64,000 bases of DNA from DATFVA01 sp963832355 (GTDB taxonomy: Bacteria > Bacteroidota > Ignavibacteria > Ignavibacteriales > Ignavibacteriaceae), in NCBI GenBank assembly GCA_963832355.1, contig CAWHTX010000014.1:558001-622000 (forward strand), in the 5' to 3' direction. Shown piece after piece: positions 1 through 8,591 of this stretch. The position numbers and the translations under genes are program-made. The notes below the pieces were generated by a model that saw only the letters and a list, made by a program, of their open reading frames with translations, had not been told where the DNA came from and ran no database searches. Every line of letters starts with the position of its first letter. Positions within the stretch are counted from its first letter, which is position 1.

Positions 1-1758
1 TATTACTTTTTGCCGTGTTATTGCTCCAAGTACTTTGGAAGGATTCTTTGAATCAACTACTGGAAATTGATCTACATTTAATTTCCCGAATAAATTTAAT
101 ATGTAATCCAGATCATCGCTGGTATGAACAATTGTAATTTCAGGATTAGCCACATCTCGCGCTACAAGAACATTTTTAACTATTTCATATTCAGTTATAA
201 TCGGTCTCATTTCATTTTCTGTAATAATTCCGCAAAGTTCACCCGTGGAATTAACTGTATAAAATGAACTGTTTGGACTTTCAACCAGCTGAACTATTAA
301 CTTCGGCAAAGGTGTATTTTCATTTACCAGGTCAATCCTTTGCAAATCAACATCACTAACATTAATTGACCTTAACAGGTTTGCCATTCGTCCTTCGGAG
401 ATCCTGAATCCTTCAGCTTCCAGATGCTGTGCCTGAACCGAACCTTTTAAAGCAATCTGAACAAACATGGAGCTAATGATCACAGCGAGCATTAGCGGAA
501 GAATAAAAGTATAATCCTGCGTCATTTCAAATATAATCAGAATTGCAGAAATAGGGATTGTATTAGCACCTCCAAGAACTGCCCCCATTCCAACCAGTAC
601 AAATTTACTTGTGTCTAAATTTAATCCCCATACTGAATTCAACAAAAATGCAAAAAGATATCCAACGCATGCTCCCATAAATAATGAAGGAGCAAATAAT
701 CCTCCAAATCCACCCGAATTTAATATCAAGGGAACAAGCAGAAATTTCAATAAAAAGATTACAATTACTATCTGCCAGGCTAAAGAACTCTTTAATATTT
801 CATTTATTGCCTCATAACCAATCCCGAAAATTTCTTTAAAGAAATATCCGCTTATTCCAACCAGTAAACCTACTGCCACCATTCCTAACCATTGCGGAAA
901 TCTTTTCTTATATATCCTGTCCCTGAACAAGATATACAGCCAGTTTGAATACCGGATGAACAGGAAAGAAATAATACCTGCAAATAGTCCAAGGACAGCA
1001 TATAGATAGAGATAAGAATAATTCACTGTCTGGATTTGAAAATGAAAAACAGAAACATTACCAAGAAAAATTCTTGATACAGCACTGGCAGAAACAGTAG
1101 CCAGGATGAGTGAGGCAAAAGTTGGAGCGTGATAATCATTTAATAAGACGAGTTCAAATGCAAAGAAGATCCCTCCCAGAGGTGCATTAAAAATTGCTGC
1201 GATCGCCGCACCTGAACCTGCCGCCGTAAATATTCTTATACGTTCTTCTGAGATTCTTAACAGACTGCTTAGCTTACTTGCAATTCCCCCGCCTAACTGC
1301 GCAGCAGGACCCTCAGGACCAACTGTGCCGCCTGTTCCCATACAAATTATTGGAGCAATAAAATGAAATAAAGTTGTACGGAAAGAGATAAACCCCCCTC
1401 TTAACGCGACTGCTTTTATTACATCAGGAATGCCTTTGTGTTTTGCGATATCAGGAGCAGCCAGAATCATAAATGCCTGGATAAGCATACCTGCCGCAGG
1501 AATCAGAATTATAGCAGCTGTACCTAAAATGAATGGCTCAGAACCAGGCCGATCAAAGAATATTCTATTAAGCCAATCGATTGAGTTGTGAAAAAGTATG
1601 GCAGCTAAACCAACTACTATTCCGATTATAACAGAAATGAAACTAAATGTAGTATATTCCCCCCCAATAAATTTAGAAAATTTTTTCTGAAACTTTCTCT
1701 TTAATTGTTGGGACTTTACTATTAATCTTAAAAAAAATGTTTTGTTTTTTTTTATCAT
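1..1758 (-). CDS. ClC-type chloride channel/transporter with CBS domains (3' end cut by window edge)
   Basis: Membrane protein moving chloride, often as a chloride/proton antiporter. 586 codons are visible and the frame is still open at position 1, so the C-terminus lies outside the window. The ATG at 1758 is followed by a basic N-terminus and many hydrophobic segments. The selectivity/gating motif reads GTGGTVGPEGPAAQLGGG with the gating glutamate at residue 149, matching the GxEGP signature, and SGGFGGLFAPSLFMGA near residue 350 matches the second conserved GxFxP loop. Two CBS-like domains follow, at about 455-520 and from about 528 to the edge (QFPVVDSKNPSKVLGAITR), suggesting nucleotide regulation of gating. 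It lies 19 bp downstream of the dehydrogenase gene on the same strand. The family call is firm; channel versus antiporter mode is not decidable here. Confidence 0.93.
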   Translation of the reverse strand, partial: MIKKNKTFFLRLIVKSQQLKRKFQKKFSKFIGGEYTTFSFISVIIGIVVGLAAILFHNSIDWLNRIFFDRPGSEPFILGTAAIILIPAAGMLIQAFMILAAPDIAKHKGIPDVIKAVALRGGFISFRTTLFHFIAPIICMGTGGTVGPEGPAAQLGGGIASKLSSLLRISEERIRIFTAAGSGAAIAAIFNAPLGGIFFAFELVLLNDYHAPTFASLILATVSASAVSRIFLGNVSVFHFQIQTVNYSYLYLYAVLGLFAGIISFLFIRYSNWLYILFRDRIYKKRFPQWLGMVAVGLLVGISGYFFKEIFGIGYEAINEILKSSLAWQIVIVIFLLKFLLVPLILNSGGFGGLFAPSLFMGACVGYLFAFLLNSVWGLNLDTSKFVLVGMGAVLGGANTIPISAILIIFEMTQDYTFILPLMLAVIISSMFVQIALKGSVQAQHLEAEGFRISEGRMANLLRSINVSDVDLQRIDLVNENTPLPKLIVQLVESPNSSFYTVNSTGELCGIITENEMRPIITEYEIVKNVLVARDVANPEITIVHTSDDLDYILNLFGKLNVDQFPVVDSKNPSKVLGAITRQKVI

Positions 1759-1777
1759 TAATGAGAATCAGAATAAA

Positions 1778-2629
1778 TTATTTATAGGTAAAAAATCCCT
1801 CGCCTGATTTTCTTCCTAATTTCTTAGCTGCGACCATCTTCTTAAGGAGCGGACATGGTCTGTATTTCGGATCATTAAATCCTTCATACAGCACTTCCAT
1901 TATCGCAAGGCAGACATCAAGCCCTATAAAATCGGCCAGAGTCAAAGGTCCCATTGGATGATTCATTCCAAGCTTCATTACTGTATCTATATCTTCTGCT
2001 GAGGCTACACCTTCCATTAATGCAAAAACAGCTTCATTTATCATCGGCATGAGGATACGATTTGAGATGAAACCGGGGTAATCAAATACTTCAACCGGAA
2101 CTTTATCAAGTTTTTCTGATAAAGTCCTGATTGTTTGAAACGTCTCATCACTCGTAGAATATCCTCTGATAATTTCGACGAGCTTCATCATTGGAACAGG
2201 ATTCATAAAATGCATACCTATGAATTTATCGGCCCTGGTTGCAGCTGATAATTCGGTTATCGATATGGATGAAGTGTTAGATGCGAATATAGAATCTTTC
2301 TTAATTATTGATTCTAACTTATTGAATACATTTAGTTTAGCCTCTTTATTCTCATATATTGCTTCAATAACTAAATCTGAATCTGCAGGAGTATTTTCTA
2401 CCCCTACTACTTTGTTGATATTAGCCAGTGCAGAAGTTTTATCCTGCTCAGAAATTACCTCTTTCTTTACCTGTCTGTCGAGGTTTTTTGTTATTGTAGC
2501 AATGGCTTTTTCAACCAGATCCTGGCTCATTTCGACCAGGTTTACTTTGAAACCTTTGAGTGCAAAAACATGAGTTATTCCATTACCCATAGTTCCGCCG
2601 CCGATTACTGAAACCTTATTAATATCCAT
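1778..2629 (-). CDS. hbd: 3-hydroxybutyryl-CoA dehydrogenase
   Basis: NAD(P)-dependent oxidation of 3-hydroxyacyl-CoA (or the reverse reduction of acetoacetyl-CoA) in short-chain fatty-acid metabolism. 283 aa, the usual length of the stand-alone family. The Rossmann motif GGGTMGNGI is at residues 10-18, the catalytic pair is His140 (GMHFMNPVPMM) and Glu152, and the C-terminal family signature begins DYPGFISNRILMPMINEA. The ATG at 2629 is preceded by GGAAGG, 5 nt away, a good ribosome site. It sits 15 nt downstream of a thiolase gene, so the two consecutive steps acetyl-CoA condensation/thiolysis and hydroxyacyl-CoA redox are co-transcribed. Direction (beta-oxidation versus synthesis) cannot be told from sequence. 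Confidence 0.95.
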   Translation of the reverse strand: MDINKVSVIGGGTMGNGITHVFALKGFKVNLVEMSQDLVEKAIATITKNLDRQVKKEVISEQDKTSALANINKVVGVENTPADSDLVIEAIYENKEAKLNVFNKLESIIKKDSIFASNTSSISITELSAATRADKFIGMHFMNPVPMMKLVEIIRGYSTSDETFQTIRTLSEKLDKVPVEVFDYPGFISNRILMPMINEAVFALMEGVASAEDIDTVMKLGMNHPMGPLTLADFIGLDVCLAIMEVLYEGFNDPKYRPCPLLKKMVAAKKLGRKSGEGFFTYK

Positions 2630-2644
2630 TTTAACCTTCCGTAT

Positions 2645-3820
2645 TTATAAGTTTTTAACTATTAAAGCGGAAGCCTCTCCCCCACCGATACAAAGAGAAG
2701 CCAATCCATATTTTGAGTTACGTTTTTTCATTTCATGAATAAGGGTCACCAGAATCCTGGCACCGCTGGCCCCAATAGGATGTCCTATAGCAATTGCACC
2801 GCCGTTGACATTAATTTTTGAGTTATCCAGTCCCAGGATTTTATTTACTGCAAGAGATACAACTGCAAACGCTTCATTTATCTCAAAAAGATCAATATCA
2901 TCTTTTGTAAGTTTTGCTTTTTTAAGAACCTTTGCTATTGCATCGGCCGGAGCAGTTGTAAATTCTATGGGAGCTTTGGCAGCCGAGCTTTGAGCTACAA
3001 TTTCAACCAACGGTGTTAATCCCAGTTCCTTTGCTTTTTCTTCACTCATCACAAGCAGTGCGGCAGCACCGTCGTTAATGCTGGAGGCATTGGCTGCTGT
3101 TACTACACCGTCTTTTTCGAACACGGGTTTCAGGTTAGCGATCTTCTCAAAAATTACTCGTCCCGGTTCTTCATCTTCTTCAACGAAGGACTCACCTTTT
3201 TTAGTTTTCACGCCAACTTTAATAATCTCATCTTTAAATTTGCCGGCTTTTTGAGCGTCAAGTGCTTTTTTATAGGAATTGGTCGCAAATTCGTCAAGTT
3301 CTTCCCTTTTAAAGGAAAAATCTCTCGCACATGACTCTGCACAGCTTCCCATATGAATATCATTATAAACGTCCCAGAGACCATCCTTAATCATTGAATC
3401 AACTACTTCACCATTTCCAAGTCTGTAACCGGAACGTGCCTTAGGAAGAAGATATGGGGCATTAGTCATACTCTCCTGTCCACCCGCTATAATTATGTCC
3501 GCATCACCCAGTGCGATAGCCTGCTGTGCAAGCATTACAGCCTTAAGCCCGCTGCCGCACATCTTATTTATAGTTAAACATTCGGTTTTTTCAGGCAAAC
3601 CTGCAAAAATAGCTGCCTGTCTTCCGGGAGCCTGTCCCTGTCCACCGGTAAGAACATTACCCATAATTACTTCATCAATAAGGTTTCCATCTATTTTTGA
3701 ATCTTCAATTATCCCCTTTATTGCGATACTTCCAAGCTGGGCAGCACTAAAAGATGATAGATTACCATTAAAAGAACCTACAGGAGTTCTTTTTGCTGCT
3801 GTTATAACTACTTTTCGCAT
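2645..3820 (-). CDS. atoB: Acetyl-CoA C-acetyltransferase (thiolase)
   Basis: Reversible condensation of two acetyl-CoA to acetoacetyl-CoA. 391 aa, the typical size. The nucleophilic Cys88 lies in INKMCGSGLKAVMLA, the catalytic His347 in GHPIGASGARI and Cys377 in SLCIGGGEASA, so the full triad is present. The ATG at 3820 follows GAGGAG a few bases upstream. It is the first gene of a thiolase-dehydrogenase pair; the 189 bp upstream (3821-4009) separate it from holB and would carry the promoter, though no confident promoter motif was recognised. The symbol is by family; the chain-length specificity (biosynthetic type rather than long-chain FadA) is inferred from length and motif only. Confidence 0.94.
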   Translation of the reverse strand: MRKVVITAAKRTPVGSFNGNLSSFSAAQLGSIAIKGIIEDSKIDGNLIDEVIMGNVLTGGQGQAPGRQAAIFAGLPEKTECLTINKMCGSGLKAVMLAQQAIALGDADIIIAGGQESMTNAPYLLPKARSGYRLGNGEVVDSMIKDGLWDVYNDIHMGSCAESCARDFSFKREELDEFATNSYKKALDAQKAGKFKDEIIKVGVKTKKGESFVEEDEEPGRVIFEKIANLKPVFEKDGVVTAANASSINDGAAALLVMSEEKAKELGLTPLVEIVAQSSAAKAPIEFTTAPADAIAKVLKKAKLTKDDIDLFEINEAFAVVSLAVNKILGLDNSKINVNGGAIAIGHPIGASGARILVTLIHEMKKRNSKYGLASLCIGGGEASALIVKNL

Positions 3821-4009
3821 AATCTCCTCTTTGGAATTTTTTCAAAATGAATAATTAAAATAATCAAAATTAGCTAAATAATCAGGGACAATACTCTAGG
3901 GCTGTCAGATCTAATGAGATGATTTTCGTTTAATCCAGTCCAGATGAGAAGGCGAATTTCCCGCCTGCAACGGAAATTCTGAGATTAATAAGGAAAACGG
4001 ATGAGCTTA

Positions 4010-5131
4010 TTACCGGGTAAGCTGCGACAATTCGGTTACGATACTCAATGTAAGAGTATTAAGGTTTACGTTGTTTTTAAGCAACGAAGAGGATTTCTCA
4101 AGTTTAAAAACGATTTCATTTAATTCAACATTAGAAAACTTCACATTAAATTTCTGAAAAGTTTCCTGATAATCATCAAAAAAATAATCGGATAGTCCGG
4201 CTCTGAACTTCTGCAGATCATTTAACCAGGAAATAATCATAAGTATGAGAATTTTAAATGACTCACTCCCCTGCTCACTTAAAACTGCATTAAATTCTTC
4301 CAGTGCTGAATGAAATCTTCTCCCGAAGGAATATCTGAGAACAAGGATTGTTTTTTCCTTTAAGAGTGTTAAATCATGCTGAAGGAGATTAACAGCCTCT
4401 GTTACTGATCCACCTGAGAAAAGCGCCGCTGAGCGGGCCGGGGTCTTTTCAATATTAAATTTAGTTGTAAGGATATTCTCAACATCATCTGCTGCCAGCG
4501 GTTGAAAATTAATTATCCAGCAACGGGATCGTATCGTTTCCCTGAGTTGTTCCGGGAAAGGTGTAGAAAGAATAAAAATAATTCCTTCGGGTGGTTCTTC
4601 CAGATTTTTCAGCAGCGCATTCTGAGCTTCTTCATTCATTAAATGAGCCGAAGAAATAACTACAAAGCGGAATTCAAGATCACTGTAATCCATCGAAAGA
4701 AACTTGCGGATATCTCTGATGCTGCTGATTTTAATCTGGTTAGCTTTGGAGATTTTAATGTGATGGTAAGGGTTTTTTGTCTTAGCTTCAAGTTCTTCTT
4801 TTATTAAGTCGTTATCTTCCTGGCTCAGTTTTTCCAAAGGCCCGCTTGTCTCTGTCTCATTACGACCTCTTGGGATCGGAAATATATATTTTATATAAGG
4901 TTCATTTAGATTCGCGATAAGCTTGCTGATATGTTCTCCCCTATCCGGAGGCAGGTTTTGTAAATTGATTGCCTGTGCAAACCTGATTGCTGTATATTCT
5001 TTACCTATCCCATCCTTACCCTTAAATAGAAAAGCATGTGGAATTTTTTTGGATGAAATTAAAGAATTTAATAATGTTTTAACCGATTCCTGTCCATAAA
5101 TTCCATTCCAGTTATCATCATTCATAGGCAT
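4010..5131 (-). CDS. holB: DNA polymerase III delta-prime-like clamp-loader subunit
   Basis: AAA+ clamp-loader subunit that helps load the sliding clamp during replication. 373 aa. The N-terminal AAA+ domain shows GQESVKTLLNSL followed by a Walker A-like GKDGIGKEY at 38-46, in which the usual Ser/Thr after Lys is Glu, as is common in non-hydrolysing delta-prime proteins. The arginine-finger motif SRC occurs in ETIRSRCWIINFQPL, following NEEAQNALLKNLEEP. No zinc-binding cysteine cluster is visible, unlike DnaX or E. coli HolB. The start is uncertain: ATG at 5131 or at 5125. The first lies directly against the T-tract of a terminator hairpin (5132-5154) and no Shine-Dalgarno sequence is visible for either. 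Confidence 0.9.
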   Translation of the reverse strand: MPMNDDNWNGIYGQESVKTLLNSLISSKKIPHAFLFKGKDGIGKEYTAIRFAQAINLQNLPPDRGEHISKLIANLNEPYIKYIFPIPRGRNETETSGPLEKLSQEDNDLIKEELEAKTKNPYHHIKISKANQIKISSIRDIRKFLSMDYSDLEFRFVVISSAHLMNEEAQNALLKNLEEPPEGIIFILSTPFPEQLRETIRSRCWIINFQPLAADDVENILTTKFNIEKTPARSAALFSGGSVTEAVNLLQHDLTLLKEKTILVLRYSFGRRFHSALEEFNAVLSEQGSESFKILILMIISWLNDLQKFRAGLSDYFFDDYQETFQKFNVKFSNVELNEIVFKLEKSSSLLKNNVNLNTLTLSIVTELSQLTR

Positions 5132-5154
5132 AAAAAAAGCGCGGTGAAGCGCTT
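5132..5154 (-). terminator. Intrinsic terminator after the DUF2795 gene
   Basis: On the minus strand the bases read AAGCGC, loop TTCACC, GCGCTT, then an uninterrupted T run, the classic hairpin plus U-tract. The hairpin overlaps the stop codon of the DUF2795 gene and its U-tract runs into the first candidate start codon of holB. It probably ends the long operon that reaches back past hprK, xerD and topA. Confidence 0.8.
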
Positions 5155-5374
5155 AATAGTCATCTTCATTATAAAAGAAATCTTCATCGGAGGGATAATC
5201 AGGCCAGATATCTTCGATCGATTCATAAGGCTCGTCTGAATCTTCAAGTTCATGAAGATTTTCAACAACCTCGTAAGGTGCCCCGATTCTTTCAGCATAT
5301 TCTATTAATTCATCTTTTGTAGCAGGCCAGGGTGCATCATCAAGATACGCTGCCAGCTCTACCGTCCATATCAT
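5153..5374 (-). CDS. Small acidic DUF2795 family protein
   Basis: 73 aa, strongly acidic in its C-terminal half (about a third Asp/Glu). The sequence matches the DUF2795 family as I know it from Bacteroidota: N-terminal WTVELAAYLDDAPWPATKDE, then IGAPYEVVENLHEL and the acidic ending IWPDYPSDEDFFYNEDDY. The N-terminal half resembles a helical mini-domain. The function is unknown; the family is small, conserved and usually encoded near housekeeping genes. The ATG at 5374 has GGAG 8 nt upstream. It is the last gene of the hprK/M23 operon and its stop codon lies inside the terminator hairpin. Confidence 0.88.
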   Translation of the reverse strand: MIWTVELAAYLDDAPWPATKDELIEYAERIGAPYEVVENLHELEDSDEPYESIEDIWPDYPSDEDFFYNEDDY

Positions 5375-5392
5375 ATATTAATCTCCACTAAA

Positions 5393-6319
5393 TTAGTCTT
5401 TGCTGGCTACAGCAAAGAAATTTATATCATCAAAGAAAAAGTCTTCAGGATTAAGTTTAATACCATTATGCTCAACCTCATAATGGAGATGTGGTCCGGT
5501 GGAAAGGCCGGAAGTACCCGATTTTGCTATTTCAACTCCTCTGCTTACTTTCTGCCCCTCTTTTACCTCTATTTTTGAGAGATGGCCGTAAATAGTCTTG
5601 TATCCAAAACCATGATTTATCTCAACACAAAGCCCGTATCCGCCCTTCCTTCCTGCAAAGTCGACTTTTCCATCCCCGGAAGCGTGAACAGGAGTCCCAA
5701 TATTGGTAACAATATCAATACCTTCATGCATCCTCCTGATATTTAATATTGGATGCATCCTCATTCCGAATCCAGCTCCCACTACTCCTGTACAGGGCTT
5801 TATGGCAGGCAGGCACTCAAATAATTTCTCATTTTGCTTGATTTTATTTGAAATTTCATTGAATTGGGCTTTTTCAAAAGCAACCTTTCTGCTTACTTCA
5901 TCAACATATGATAAAGCATCCTTCAGATCATCAGCCACATTGCCTTTTATAAAGTCAATATCATTATCAAAATAGCCTCCACCGACGCCAACCTGCTTTT
6001 CCTCCTCGGAAACCGGGGGTAAATTTGCGGCAACCCGGAGGGTATTATTTTCATCAACAAGACTATCCAGCTCAGAATCAAGCTTTTTGTACAGATTCGA
6101 AGTTTCAAGCAATTTATCCTGAAGGATTTTATTTTCTTCCTTCAGAGTAGATAGTGTTTTTCCGGATCCGGTGATTTCAGAGATAAAATTCAATGATCCG
6201 TAAACTGTAGCAGTTAAGACCAAAATAGCGGCAAAGAAGTAAATAATTACTTTTTTCTTAAAATTTTTAACTTCAACGAACTGAAGTTTTGAACTGGAGA
6301 AGTAGTATAGTTTCTTCAT
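5393..6319 (-). CDS. M23 family murein metallopeptidase, membrane anchored
   Basis: Zinc endopeptidase expected to cleave peptidoglycan cross-links in the periplasm. 308 aa: a short basic N-terminus, one membrane helix at about 24-46 (VIIYFFAAILVLTATVYGSL), a coiled-coil stretch at about 55-100 and again at 130-170, then the C-terminal LytM domain. The zinc/catalytic residues are all present: His198 and Asp202 in MHEGIDIV, His246 in YGHLSKI, and HLH at 277-279 in GPHLHYEVEHNG. So it should be an active enzyme rather than an EnvC-type degenerate activator. Spaced 59 nt from hprK and 18 nt before the DUF2795 gene. The start ATG at 6319 lacks a clear Shine-Dalgarno sequence. Confidence 0.93.
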   Translation of the reverse strand: MKKLYYFSSSKLQFVEVKNFKKKVIIYFFAAILVLTATVYGSLNFISEITGSGKTLSTLKEENKILQDKLLETSNLYKKLDSELDSLVDENNTLRVAANLPPVSEEEKQVGVGGGYFDNDIDFIKGNVADDLKDALSYVDEVSRKVAFEKAQFNEISNKIKQNEKLFECLPAIKPCTGVVGAGFGMRMHPILNIRRMHEGIDIVTNIGTPVHASGDGKVDFAGRKGGYGLCVEINHGFGYKTIYGHLSKIEVKEGQKVSRGVEIAKSGTSGLSTGPHLHYEVEHNGIKLNPEDFFFDDINFFAVASKD

Positions 6320-6378
6320 AATAGGTTGCGGAATCTATAAAAATAAGCCAACTTTGTCAAGAGTAAGAAACAGCTAAA

Positions 6379-7392
6379 TTACTCAAAATCGTGCTCAAAA
6401 TAGTCTATTCCGCGATGATCCTCGTCAATTTCACCATTTAATATTTTATTGAGTCTTTTCTGAAAAACTTTGGCAGCATCGTGTCCATAATGTTTCAAGA
6501 GATAGTGCAAAGCTATTACTTCTGAGATTACGGTAATATTTTTCCCGGGTATTATGGGCAGTTTTACATATGGTATGTCGCTGTCAAGAATCTTGACAAA
6601 ACTCTCATCCAGTCCTGTTCTTGTATATTCTGCCTTTTCGTCCCAAATTTCAAGTTCTACAATGACTTCAAGCCTTTTCTGGTAACGAATTGCCCGAATT
6701 CCAAACATTCTCTCAATATCCAGTATCCCAAGTCCCCTTATCTCCATAAAGTGTTTAGAAACATTGGTACCGGCTCCCATCAGGATGCCCTCACCTTTTT
6801 TTGTGAGAATTATTACATCATCACCCACAAGGCGATGACCTCTTTCAATAAGATCGAGGGCCACTTCGCTCTTCCCAATCCCTGATTTTCCTACAAACAA
6901 TATGCCGACGCCATAAACGTCAACAAAGGAACCATGCATTGACACACGGTGACTAAACTGGTCGTCAAGAAAATCACCGATCAGGTAGATTAATTTTGTT
7001 GTGGGTTGTATGGAAACAAATACCGGGATATGATGCTTGTTTGCCAATTCAAGCAGCAATTGGGACGGATGATTATTATCTGTGAGAATTATACAGGGAA
7101 TATCAAAGTCAAAAATCCTTTCAAGTGCTTCTGTTTTCTTTTTATCTGTCAATTGAGCAAGGTACTGAATTTCGGTATTACCGAATACCTGCACACGAGT
7201 GTAAGAAAAAAGATCCACAAAACCTGCTAATGCAAGTCCGGGTCTGTGCAGATTCTGATCATATATCTTCCTGCTGAACCCGGACTTATCCGAAAACAAT
7301 TTTAATTTGAAGAGTTCTTTGCAGTTCTTGTACAGAAACTCTACTGTAATGAATTCTTTTCGGGAAATTGATTTCTGATCGATCTTTATCAT
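6379..7392 (-). CDS. hprK: HPr kinase/phosphorylase
   Basis: Bifunctional enzyme that phosphorylates a serine of HPr and reverses it by phosphorolysis. 337 aa, near the standard length. N-terminal DRTGG-like domain to about residue 130, then the kinase core: His153 in SMHGSFVDVYGVG, P-loop GKSGIGKS at 168-175, GDD at 190-192, and the family signature EIRGLGILDIERMFG. All catalytic elements are present. The ATG overlaps the hpf stop codon as ATGA, indicating translational coupling. No HPr or PTS enzyme is encoded in this window, so the partner has to be elsewhere or the enzyme serves another role. Adjacent hpf-hprK is a recurrent arrangement in Gram-negative genomes. Confidence 0.95.
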   Translation of the reverse strand: MIKIDQKSISRKEFITVEFLYKNCKELFKLKLFSDKSGFSRKIYDQNLHRPGLALAGFVDLFSYTRVQVFGNTEIQYLAQLTDKKKTEALERIFDFDIPCIILTDNNHPSQLLLELANKHHIPVFVSIQPTTKLIYLIGDFLDDQFSHRVSMHGSFVDVYGVGILFVGKSGIGKSEVALDLIERGHRLVGDDVIILTKKGEGILMGAGTNVSKHFMEIRGLGILDIERMFGIRAIRYQKRLEVIVELEIWDEKAEYTRTGLDESFVKILDSDIPYVKLPIIPGKNITVISEVIALHYLLKHYGHDAAKVFQKRLNKILNGEIDEDHRGIDYFEHDFE

Positions 7393-7691
7393 TTCACTCT
7401 TACTGTTTTCCGGGTTTTGATTTTCTTAAGCTGCCGGGTGATTTTTTCTGAAGCCGCGCTGACTGATTTCTTAAAATCGTCGCTGTCTTCTCTTGCTGTA
7501 ATAACATGACCGGGAATTGATAAATTTATTTCTGCTGTTTTGATACTATCTTTACTATTTACATAACTGAGAATAACTTCTGCATTAAGAATATCTTCAC
7601 TGTACTTGGTTAAAGAGGAAAGTTCGTCTCTAATAAAATCTTTCAATGTCTCGTGAGCTTTAAATCTGCGGGCTGTTATAGAGATGTTCAT
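7389..7691 (-). CDS. hpf: Ribosome hibernation-promoting factor, short form
   Basis: Binds the 30S subunit in slow growth and blocks translation. The start is ATG at 7691 (MNISITARRFKAHETLKDFI), because GGAGG lies 5 nt before it; a longer reading from TTG at 7703 would put the start inside that ribosome site. This gives 100 aa, the short HPF/YfiA class without the C-terminal dimerisation domain of long HPF. The conserved fold is recognisable from HETLKDFI, the middle AEINLSIPGHVITAREDSDD and the basic tail KKIKTRKTVRVK. It overlaps hprK by 4 nt and is 18 nt downstream of xerD. Confidence 0.92.
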   Translation of the reverse strand: MNISITARRFKAHETLKDFIRDELSSLTKYSEDILNAEVILSYVNSKDSIKTAEINLSIPGHVITAREDSDDFKKSVSAASEKITRQLKKIKTRKTVRVK

Positions 7692-7709
7692 TTCTTCCTC
7701 CAAATTTGT

Positions 7710-8591
7710 TTAAGATTTAGGGTGTGATTTTTTATATGTACGTTTCAGTCGTTCAATACTGACGTGTGTATATATCTGAGTGGTAGAAAGATTCTCATGT
7801 CCAAGTATGTCCTTTACAGCACTCAGATCAGCTCCATTATCCAGCATATGTGTGGCGGCACTATGTCTCAGGATATGGGGACTTTTCTTTTTAACATCTG
7901 AAACGATTGACAGATACCTGTGTATTATTCCGTATACAAAACGGGGATATATCCTCATCCCGGTTTTGGTAATGATTAGCGGCTCCTTTCCTTTAATACT
8001 ACCTCGTATTTTGAGGTAGTCTTTAATTATTGGTATTGACTTACTGCCGATAGGAACAATCCTGTTCTTGTTCCCTTTTCCAAAAACCTTTAATGTTTTT
8101 TTTGAGAGATCTATGTCTTCCCTGTTTAGTCCGCAGAGTTCAGATACTCTGATTGCACATCCATATAAAAGTTCAAAAATAACCTTCACCAGTTCAGGGT
8201 TTTCCGCTTTGCTCTCAGCTTCTTTATAAGCAGCTAGTATAACTTCAGATGCCAGAATTTCGGGTAATTCCCTGCTGGATTTTGGATTTCGGATGACAAC
8301 TGCGGGATTGATTTTTATATAATCGTGCTGAAAAGCGTATTTAAAAAGTGATCTCAGTGCAGCGAGTTTTCTCGAAATTGACGTCTTATTAAGTGCCCGT
8401 TCATTTAGAACAGCGAGGTATGATTTAATGAACCTGGTGTTGATACTTTCTATTTCCGGATGGCTGTGTTCAATGCAATATGATAAAAAATCCTCCAGGT
8501 CAATTCTATAGGATTTAACCGTATTATCGGAATAGCGTTTAAGATTTTGAAGATCGCTGAGAAATTTATTGGAAACCTTGCGAATTTCCAT
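7710..8591 (-). CDS. xerD: Tyrosine site-specific recombinase of the XerC/XerD type
   Basis: Resolves chromosome dimers at dif with FtsK. 293 aa, the normal Xer length. The N-terminal SAM-like core-binding domain covers about 1-90 and the catalytic domain the rest. The catalytic set is complete: Arg148 (CAIRVSELCGL), Lys172 (FGKGNKNRIVPI), His239 and Arg242 (SPHILRHSAATHM), His265 (LGHENLSTTQ) and Tyr274 (IYTHVS). Its ATG directly abuts the topA stop codon, with AAGGA 4 nt upstream inside the end of topA. Position within a housekeeping operon and lack of nearby att sites or phage genes support a Xer rather than an integrase. XerC versus XerD cannot be separated by eye; a single-recombinase system is possible. 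Confidence 0.9.
   Translation of the reverse strand: MEIRKVSNKFLSDLQNLKRYSDNTVKSYRIDLEDFLSYCIEHSHPEIESINTRFIKSYLAVLNERALNKTSISRKLAALRSLFKYAFQHDYIKINPAVVIRNPKSSRELPEILASEVILAAYKEAESKAENPELVKVIFELLYGCAIRVSELCGLNREDIDLSKKTLKVFGKGNKNRIVPIGSKSIPIIKDYLKIRGSIKGKEPLIITKTGMRIYPRFVYGIIHRYLSIVSDVKKKSPHILRHSAATHMLDNGADLSAVKDILGHENLSTTQIYTHVSIERLKRTYKKSHPKS

Noticed and set aside
7692..7703. TTG start for hpf four codons upstream
   Set aside because: These bases are the Shine-Dalgarno region of the ATG at 7691.
7710..8591. Tyrosine recombinase as an integrase of a mobile element
   Set aside because: It is embedded in a housekeeping operon directly behind topA, has Xer length and no flanking att repeats, tRNA or phage genes.
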